Shown here piece by piece: positions 7,399 to 12,566 of a stretch of 12,566 nucleotides of DNA. The translations under genes and the position numbers were made by a program. Source of the DNA: Deltaproteobacteria bacterium (lineage in GTDB: Bacteria > Desulfobacterota > Deferrimicrobia > Deferrimicrobiales > Deferrimicrobiaceae). Each line of letters begins with the position of its first letter. The stretch's first letter is position 1. The notes beneath the pieces are model-generated. The model saw nothing but the letters and a program-made list of their open reading frames with translations, was not told where the DNA came from and did not search any database. Where the stretch lies: positions 1 to 12,566 of the forward strand of contig PQAK01000011.1 in NCBI GenBank assembly GCA_003105225.1, given 5' to 3'.

Positions 7399-8667
7399 AT
7401 GGAAACGGTCCTCACCACCCACTTCGCCAACGAGCAGTACCGGCATGCCGACACGTACCTGCAGTTCGGCGGTTACGAGGCGCTGCGCAAGGCGCTCGCA
7501 GGCCCCCGGGAGCGGATCGTCGACGAGGTGAAGAAGGCGAACCTGCGCGGCCGCGGCGGCGCCGGCTTCCCGGCGGGGGTCAAGTGGGGGTTCCTGCCCA
7601 AGGACCTCTCCCGGCCGCGGGTCCTGGTGATCAACGCCGACGAGGGCGAACCGGGGACGTTCAAGGACCGGCAGATCATGGGCAAGGCGCCGCACCTCCT
7701 CCTGGAGGGGATCGCCATCGCCTCCTACGCCATGTCGATCCACCTGAGCTACATCTACATCCGCGGGGAATTCATCCGGGAGGCGAGGATCGTGGAGGAG
7801 GCGGTCGCCGAGGCGTATGCCCGCGGTTTCTTCGGGAAGAACATCCTGGGGTCCGGGTTCGACCTCGAGGTCTCGGTCCACCGCGGCGCGGGCGCCTATA
7901 TCTGCGGGGAGGAGACCTCCCTCATCAATTCCCTCGAGGGGAAGCGGGGATGGCCGCGGATCAAGCCTCCCTTCCCGGCGTCCGTAGGGGCGTTCGGCCT
8001 CCCGACGATCGTGAACAACGTCGAGACGATCGCCGACGTGCCGTGGATCGTCACCCACGGCGGGGAGAAGTTCGCCGCGCTCGGCGTCGAGAAGAACGGC
8101 GGGACGCGGCTGATCGGCGTCAGCGGGCCGGTGAACCGGCCCGGCGTCTACGAGCTGCCCGCCGGCGTGCTCCTGCGGGAGATCATCTACACCCACGCCG
8201 GGGGCCTGAAGGACGGCAGGCAGCTGAAGGCGGTGATCCCCGGCGGCTCGTCCACGCCCGTCCTGCGCCCCGACGAGATCGACGTGACGTACGACATCGA
8301 GTCGATGGCGAAGATCGGGACGATGGCCGGATCCGGCGGCGTGATCGTCATCCCCGAGGGGACCTGCATGGTGCGGGCCCTCCACGTCCTCATGAACTTC
8401 TACGCGCACGAGTCGTGCGGCCAGTGCACCCCGTGCCGGGAAGGGACCGGGTGGCTCTCGAAGATCGTGGGCCGCATCGAGAACGGACAGGGGCGCGAGG
8501 GGGACCTCGAGCTGGTCCTCGACGTGTGCGACAACATGATGGGAAGGACCATCTGCCCGCTGGCCGACGCGGCGGTGATGCCGGCCCAGTCGTTCCTCTG
8601 GAAGTTCCGCGACGAGTTCGAGTATCACATCAAGGTGCAAAAATGCCCGTTCGGGAATAAATTCTAG
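7399..8667 (+). CDS. nuoF: NADH-quinone oxidoreductase subunit F (FMN, NADH site, cluster N3)
   Basis: NuoF (51-kDa subunit) oxidises NADH through FMN and passes electrons to cluster N3. The 422-residue product shows the glycine-rich FMN/NADH segment LRGRGGAGFPAG (49-60), NADEGEPGTFKDR (79-91), the GAGAYICGEETSLINSLEGKRGWPR region split around residues 163-187, the SLBB-like segment around 240-285, and the C-terminal cluster motif ESCGQCTPCREGT with C340, C343 and C346, completed by C386 in RTICPLAD. This matches the family's usual length and order. The ATG at 7399 begins the recognisable protein; only a weak purine stretch lies upstream, so reinitiation after nuoE may help. It ends in TAG, seven bases before nuoG. 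Confidence 0.98.
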   Translation: METVLTTHFANEQYRHADTYLQFGGYEALRKALAGPRERIVDEVKKANLRGRGGAGFPAGVKWGFLPKDLSRPRVLVINADEGEPGTFKDRQIMGKAPHLLLEGIAIASYAMSIHLSYIYIRGEFIREARIVEEAVAEAYARGFFGKNILGSGFDLEVSVHRGAGAYICGEETSLINSLEGKRGWPRIKPPFPASVGAFGLPTIVNNVETIADVPWIVTHGGEKFAALGVEKNGGTRLIGVSGPVNRPGVYELPAGVLLREIIYTHAGGLKDGRQLKAVIPGGSSTPVLRPDEIDVTYDIESMAKIGTMAGSGGVIVIPEGTCMVRALHVLMNFYAHESCGQCTPCREGTGWLSKIVGRIENGQGREGDLELVLDVCDNMMGRTICPLADAAVMPAQSFLWKFRDEFEYHIKVQKCPFGNKF

Positions 8668-8674
8668 GACGCCC

Positions 8675-10254
8675 ATGCCGACCTTCCTCATCAACGGAAT
8701 GTCCGCGACGGTTTCCGAGGGGACGACGATCCTCAACGCCGCGAACGAGATCGGCGTCGAGATCCCCCACTACTGCTACCACCCGAAGCTCTCGATCGCC
8801 GGGAACTGCCGGATGTGCCTGGTGGAGGTGGAGAAGTTCCCGAAGCTCCAGACCGCCTGCTCCACCGTGGTGACCGAGGGGATGGTGGTGCGGACCGACA
8901 CGGAGAAGGTGCGCAAGGCGGTCACCGGCGTCCTCGAGTTCATCCTGATCCACCACCCGATCGACTGCCCCATCTGCGACCAGGCGGGCGAGTGCGGGCT
9001 GCAGAACTACTACATGAAGTTCGGGCTCCACAAGAGCCGGTACGCCCTCGAGGACAAGGTCCACAAGAAGAAGGTGCAGGACATCGGCGGCCAGATCGTG
9101 CTCGACGCCGAGCGGTGCATCCTCTGCTCCCGGTGCGTCCGGTTCCTCCGGGAGGTCACCGGCACCTGCGAGATGGAGTTCTTCAACCGCGGCGACCACT
9201 CCGAGATCTCGATCTATCCCGGGAAGCCGCTCGCCAACAACTACACCGGCAACCTCGCCGACATCTGCCCGGTGGGCGCGCTGACGAGCAAGGATTTCCG
9301 GTTCAAGTGCCGCGTCTGGTTCCTCAGGCGTTCGACTCGATCTGCACCGGCTGCGCCAACGGGTGCAACGTCGACGCGCACTTCAAGGGCGACATCCTCT
9401 ACCGGCTCAAGCCGCGCCGCAACGACGCGGTCAACCAGACGTGGATGTGCGACTTCGGGCGGTTCGAATACAAGAAGGCCAACGAGGCCAGGCTCCTGAC
9501 GCCCGTGCTCCGCGAGGGAGGGACGCCGGCCGCCGCCGCCTGGGACTCCGCCCTCTCCGCGACGGCCCTGAAGTTCCGGCACGCCATCGAGTCCCACGGC
9601 CCCGAATCGACGGCCGTCATCGCATCGCCGCAGTCCTCCAACGAGGAGCTGTACCTGGCCGGGAAGCTCGCCCGGGAAGTCCTGCGGACGCCGCATTTCG
9701 GCTTCTCCTCCCGGACGGCCGGCGACCGCACGTCGGACGAGTTCCTGATCCGGGCGGACAAGAACCCGAACTCGAAGGGGGCGCAGCTCCTGGGATTCAC
9801 CGAGGAAGGCTTCGAGCGCACGATCCGGGCGGTCTCCGAGGGGAAGGTCCAGGCGCTCCTGGTCTTCGGCAGCGTCCTGGCCGATCTCCCCGACGGGCGG
9901 GTCGCGGAGCTGTTGTCCCGGGTGTCCTTCGTGGCCCAGGTGGGGACGAACGACGGGGCGCTTTCGCGGGCGGCGCACGCCGTCCTGCCGTCGGCCTCCT
10001 TCGCCGAGCGGGGCGGGACGTTCACGAACGCCGCCGGGCGCGTGCAGCGGTTCCAGCCGGGGTTCCCGCCGCGCGGCAGGGCGAAGAACGACCTCGAGAT
10101 CATCGCCGGGATCGCGAGCCGGCTGGGCGCGTCCTGGAGCTTCGACGGCGCGGCCTCCGTGTTCCAGGCGATGTCCGCAGCAGAGGCGCCGTTCGCGGGG
10201 TTGAGCTACGACTCCCTGGGCGACCAGGGCCAGGCGGCCGGAGGGGCGAAATGA
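8675..10254 (+). CDS. nuoG: NADH-quinone oxidoreductase subunit G, short form, one-base frameshift
   Basis: NuoG (75-kDa subunit) wires electrons from NuoF to NuoI. The first frame gives the [2Fe-2S] ligands C34, C45, C48 and C62, the N5 set H94, C98, C101 and C107 (HHPIDCPICDQAGEC), and the N4 set C148, C151, C154 and C198. At about 9325-9327 the frame is lost after RVWFL (residue 217); the protein continues one frame back with AFDSICTGCANGC. One missing base (CTC-AGG-CG for CTC-AAG-GCG) explains it and would restore WFLKAFDS. Unrepaired, the first frame runs 57 unrelated residues to a stop at 9499. Repaired length is 526 residues, well short of E. coli (908) or Thermus (783): the molybdopterin-like domain is reduced. 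A C-x2-C-x3-C-x27-C (N7-type) motif begins that domain. AGGA lies five bases before ATG; the TGA overlaps the nuoH ATG (ATGA). Confidence 0.93.
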
Positions 10255-11357
10255 ACGCTCCCCTGTTCGACATCGGGGTATCGGTGGCGCGGATCGCGGT
10301 GTTCTTCGCGTTCGTCTTCGGGCTCGTCGTGATCATGACGTGGGTGGAGAGGAAAGGCGCGGCCTACATGCAGGACCGCCGGGGCCCCAACCGGGCGCGG
10401 ATCCTGGGGATGACCCTGGGCGGCATCTTCCACCCGCTGGCCGACGCGCTGAAGTTCCTCTTCAAGGAGGACTTCATCCCGGACAGCGCCCACCGGCTCT
10501 TCTACCAGATGGCGCCGATGTTCGCGCTCGCGCCGGCGATCCTGACGATCGCCATCATCCCGTTCGGCCCCCCGGTCACGGTCGCCGGACGGCAGATCCC
10601 GCTCCAGATCGCCGACCTGAACGTCGGCATCCTCTACCTGTTCGCCGTCTCCGGGATGGCGGTCTACGGCGTCGTGCTGGCGGGCTGGTCCTCCAACAGC
10701 AAGTACCCGCTCCTGGGCGGCCTGCGGTCGTCCGCCCAGATGATCTCCTACGAGGTGTCGATGGGGCTCTCGATCGTCGGGATCCTCATGGTGTTCAGTT
10801 CGGTCCAGCTCTCCGAGATCGCGCGGGGGCAGGGCGAGCTGCTCTTCGGCATCCTGCCGAAGTGGGGGGTCTTCGTCCAGCCGCTGGGGTTCATCCTGTT
10901 CCTCGTCGCGCAGTACGCGGAGGCGAACCGGACCCCGTTCGACCTTCCCGAGGGCGAATCGGAGCTGGTGGCCGGGTACCACACGGAATACGGCTCCTTC
11001 AAGTTCTCCATGTTCATGATGGCGGAGTACCTCCACATGGTGGTGGGCGCGGCGGTCGTGGCGACCCTCTTCTTCGGCGGCTGGCAGTTCCCGTACCTGG
11101 GGGACGCGGGGTTCCTCTTCCCCGGCGGCGCCGCGGTGGCGGTTCCCGCCTGGGCGGTGCTCCTGCTGCGGATCGGGTCGTTCGTCGCCAAGACGCTCTT
11201 CTTCGCCTGGCTCTACGTCTGGGTCCGGTGGACGATCCCCCGGTTCCGGTACGACCAGGTGATGCGCCTGGGGTGGAAGGTGATGCTCCCCCTGGCGCTG
11301 CTGAACATCTTCGTGACGGGGCTGGTCCTGCTCCTGATCGATCGAGGCGGTGTCTGA
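10251..11357 (+). CDS. nuoH: NADH-quinone oxidoreductase subunit H
   Basis: NuoH (ND1 family) is the eight-helix membrane subunit that forms the quinone entry channel and the start of the E-channel to the pumps. The product has 368 residues. Family signatures are WVERKGAAYMQDRRGPNRAR (31-50, with E33), SYEVSMGL (E168), and the acidic cytoplasmic loop EANRTPFDLPEGESELVAG followed by YHTEYGS (E224, D231, E234, E236, E238, E246). The C-terminal WLYVWVRWTIPRFRYDQVM segment is also typical. The ATG at 10251 overlaps the nuoG stop and is preceded by GGAGGGG at a four-base gap, a clear ribosome site. It ends in TGA inside or just before the nuoI start region. Confidence 0.98.
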   Translation: MNAPLFDIGVSVARIAVFFAFVFGLVVIMTWVERKGAAYMQDRRGPNRARILGMTLGGIFHPLADALKFLFKEDFIPDSAHRLFYQMAPMFALAPAILTIAIIPFGPPVTVAGRQIPLQIADLNVGILYLFAVSGMAVYGVVLAGWSSNSKYPLLGGLRSSAQMISYEVSMGLSIVGILMVFSSVQLSEIARGQGELLFGILPKWGVFVQPLGFILFLVAQYAEANRTPFDLPEGESELVAGYHTEYGSFKFSMFMMAEYLHMVVGAAVVATLFFGGWQFPYLGDAGFLFPGGAAVAVPAWAVLLLRIGSFVAKTLFFAWLYVWVRWTIPRFRYDQVMRLGWKVMLPLALLNIFVTGLVLLLIDRGGV

Positions 11358-11361
11358 GCCC

Positions 11362-11848
11362 ATGGCGATCGGCGTGATCAAAGTCGCGCGTCCCCGGAAG
11401 ATGTCGTTCGGGGAAAGCCTCTACCTGCTCGAGATCCTGAAAGGGCTCGGCGTGACGATGGGGCACATGCTCCACAACCTGGCCCACAACAAGGACATCC
11501 CCACCATCGAATACCCCGAGGTGCGCCGGGTGATGCCCCCCCGGTTCCGAGGCTGCCACCGGCTGATGAAGCGGCCCGACGGCGCCCCCCGGTGCGTGGC
11601 GTGCTACTGCTGCGCCACCGCCTGCCCGGCCAAGTGCATCACGATCGTGGCGGGGGAGTCGCCCGACCCGAAGATCGAGAAATACCCGGTGCGGTTCGAC
11701 ATCGACATGCTCCGGTGCGTCTTCTGCGGGCAGTGCGTCGAGGCGTGCCCCGTGCGACGCGATCCGGATGGACACCGGCTGGTTCACCCCGCCGGCGGAC
11801 ACCCGGGAGAAGCTCATCTTCACGATCGACACGCTGCTGGAGAAATAG
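11362..11848 (+). CDS. nuoI: NADH-quinone oxidoreductase subunit I (clusters N6a/N6b), one-base frameshift
   Basis: NuoI (23-kDa subunit) is an 8Fe ferredoxin that carries electrons from NuoG to NuoB. Both cluster motifs are intact: C78-x2-C81-x2-C84-x3-C88 (CVACYCCATACP) and C119-x2-C122-x2-C125-x3-C129 (CVFCGQCVEACP). Directly after the second motif the frame breaks at 11752-11756. Removing one base (GTGCGACGCG to GTCGACGCG) restores VDAIRMDTGWFTPP and then a run to EK and TAG at 11846-11848, giving 161 residues, a normal length. Without repair the frame continues to 11916 with 53 unrelated residues over the start of nuoJ. The start is uncertain: ATG 11362 fits the usual NuoI N-terminus, while GTG 11350 would overlap nuoH by eight bases and has GAGG three bases upstream. 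Extra cysteines C65, C83 and C92 are present. Confidence 0.9.
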
Positions 11849-11852
11849 GGAA

Positions 11853-12341
11853 ATGGAACCGATCCTGTTCATCCTGTTCGGCGCGATCGCGGTCGCCGGC
11901 TCCATCATGGTGGTGACGCGGAAGCACCCGATGGCCTCCGCGCTCTACCTGATCCTGACGCTGTTCGCCGTGGCGGCGCTCTTCGTCCTGCGGCAGGCCC
12001 ACTTCCTGGCGGCGATCCAGGTGATCGTCTACGCCGGGGCGGTCGTGGTCCTGTTCATCTTCGTCATCATGCTCATCAACGTTCCGGAGAACAAGCTTCC
12101 GGTGGAGCGGCTGACGGCGCTGCGGTTCCTCGGGGTCGCGGCGGCGGGGCTGCTGATCCTCGAGGGCGCGGTCCTGGCGCGGAAGACCACGATGCCGGGG
12201 GGGACGGCCGCGGACTCGGGATCGGTCCAGGCGGTGGGAAGGGCGCTGTTCACCGATTACCTGCTCGCGTTCGAGATCACCTCGGTCCTGCTGCTGGCGG
12301 CGGTGATCGGGGCCATCGCGCTGGCGAAGAAGAAGATCTGA
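11853..12341 (+). CDS. nuoJ: NADH-quinone oxidoreductase subunit J
   Basis: NuoJ (ND6 family) is a five-helix membrane subunit whose third helix, with a pi-bulge, helps couple quinone reduction to pumping. The 162-residue product shows this helix as AAIQVIVYAGAVVVLFIFV (53-71), with Y60 at the family's conserved position (E. coli Y59). Further hydrophobic spans lie at about 3-21, 28-46, 88-109 and 136-157. A polar stretch at 110-130 separates the last two helices. The ATG at 11853 is four bases after the true nuoI stop, with AGGGA overlapping that stop as a close ribosome site. The frame is open upstream, but that part runs antiparallel in sense to nothing recognisable and overlaps nuoI. It ends in TGA. 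Confidence 0.96.
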   Translation: MEPILFILFGAIAVAGSIMVVTRKHPMASALYLILTLFAVAALFVLRQAHFLAAIQVIVYAGAVVVLFIFVIMLINVPENKLPVERLTALRFLGVAAAGLLILEGAVLARKTTMPGGTAADSGSVQAVGRALFTDYLLAFEITSVLLLAAVIGAIALAKKKI

Positions 12342-12342
12342 C

Positions 12343-12348
12343 GGGGAG
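12343..12348 (+). promoter_or_regulatory. Ribosome binding site of nuoK
   Basis: GGGGAG ends six bases before ATG 12355 and nine before the adjacent ATG 12358. The spacing favours the first ATG, which also places the conserved glutamate at residue 36, as in E. coli NuoK. Confidence 0.65.
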
Positions 12349-12354
12349 AAACGG

Positions 12355-12566
12355 ATGATGGAACCGTCCGCATACCTGCTGCTCTCCGGCATCCTGTTCG
12401 GGATCGGGGTGGTGGGCGTGGTGGCGCGCAAGAACGCGCTCATCATCCTGATGAGCGTCGAGATCATGCTCAACGCGGTCAACGTCGCCTTCATCGCGGT
12501 CGGGTCGTATTTCGGGGACCCCACCGGCTCGGTGTTCGCCTTCATGGTGATGACCGTGGCGGCGGC
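12355..12566 (+). CDS. nuoK: NADH-quinone oxidoreductase subunit K (3' truncated by window)
   Basis: NuoK (ND4L family) is a three-helix membrane subunit that carries two glutamates of the proton path between the quinone site and the antiporter-like pumps. The first 70 residues are visible. The first key glutamate, E36 in LMSVEIMLNAVNVAF, is at the same position as in E. coli; the motif GSYFGDPTGSVFAFMVMTVAA follows. The window ends about one or two residues before the expected second glutamate (E. coli E72). Helices lie at about 7-24, 28-49 and from 59 on. It starts 13 bases after nuoJ. The product family normally has about 100 residues, so about 30 are missing. Confidence 0.96.
   Translation, partial: MMEPSAYLLLSGILFGIGVVGVVARKNALIILMSVEIMLNAVNVAFIAVGSYFGDPTGSVFAFMVMTVAA

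Noticed and set aside
5601..8736. Long minus-strand open frames opposite nuoD (5601-6932) and nuoF (7321-8736), plus 10206-11381 opposite nuoH.
   Set aside because: Same cause: strong G/C third positions remove stop codons from a shadow frame. No ribosome site, motif or sensible composition.
9320..9345. Programmed -1 frameshifting as the normal way to make full NuoG.
   Set aside because: No slippery heptamer or obvious downstream structure is seen, complex I is not known to use it, and a second unrelated indel in nuoI makes sequence error the simpler reading.
9346..10254. The second part of nuoG as an independent gene.
   Set aside because: No start codon with a ribosome site precedes the cluster motif in that frame; the first in-frame ATG (9445) falls after three of the four ligands.
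1..12566. RNA genes, CRISPR arrays, insertion sequences, attachment sites, riboswitches, terminators or promoters.
   Set aside because: Gene-free gaps are at most about 22 bases and hold only ribosome sites; no inverted repeats with T-runs, direct repeat arrays or tRNA-like folds were noticed.

Overview
The window is one stretch of a respiratory complex I (nuo, NADH:quinone oxidoreductase) operon. All genes lie on the + strand and are packed almost end to end. In order they are nuoL (3' part only), nuoM, nuoN, nuoA, nuoB, nuoC, nuoD, nuoE, nuoF, nuoG, nuoH, nuoI, nuoJ and nuoK (5' part only). Gaps range from short overlaps to about 22 bases. I see no internal promoter, terminator, RNA gene, mobile element or CRISPR array, and no stretch over 300 bases lacks a gene. 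Starts are ATG or GTG, stops are TAG or TGA only, and third codon positions are strongly G/C. The host is therefore a high-GC bacterium. Separate nuoC and nuoD, the NuoB/NuoI/NuoD variants and a short NuoG suggest an uncultivated deltaproteobacterial, NC10 or Acidobacteria-like lineage, but that placement is a low-confidence guess.

Layout. Positions 1-4268 encode the three antiporter-like proton-pumping subunits L, M and N. Positions 4291-6908 encode NuoA and the connecting Q-module subunits B, C and D. Positions 6905-10254 encode the NADH-oxidising N-module E, F and G. Positions 10251-12566 encode H, I, J and K, which link the quinone site to the membrane arm. Together these are all 14 bacterial subunits: NADH is oxidised at FMN on NuoF, electrons run through the Fe-S clusters of E/F/G/I/B to quinone at the NuoB/NuoD/NuoH interface, and protons are pumped by H/A/J/K, N, M and L. 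Presence of E, F and G with their motifs points to NADH as donor.

What stands out: (1) the order is permuted, with LMN in front of A-K instead of after K; (2) nuoG and nuoI each carry one single-base frameshift inside otherwise well-conserved genes, which looks more like assembly error than decay but needs checking; (3) the NuoL C-terminal lateral helix carries a 26-residue repeat that makes it longer than in E. coli-type NuoL, a trait that has been linked to complex I variants with an extra NuoM; (4) NuoL has a long Ala/Pro/His-rich loop; (5) NuoG is very short yet keeps the extra N7-type cluster motif. I found no clearly new system; this is mostly an ordinary core energy operon with some unusual details.
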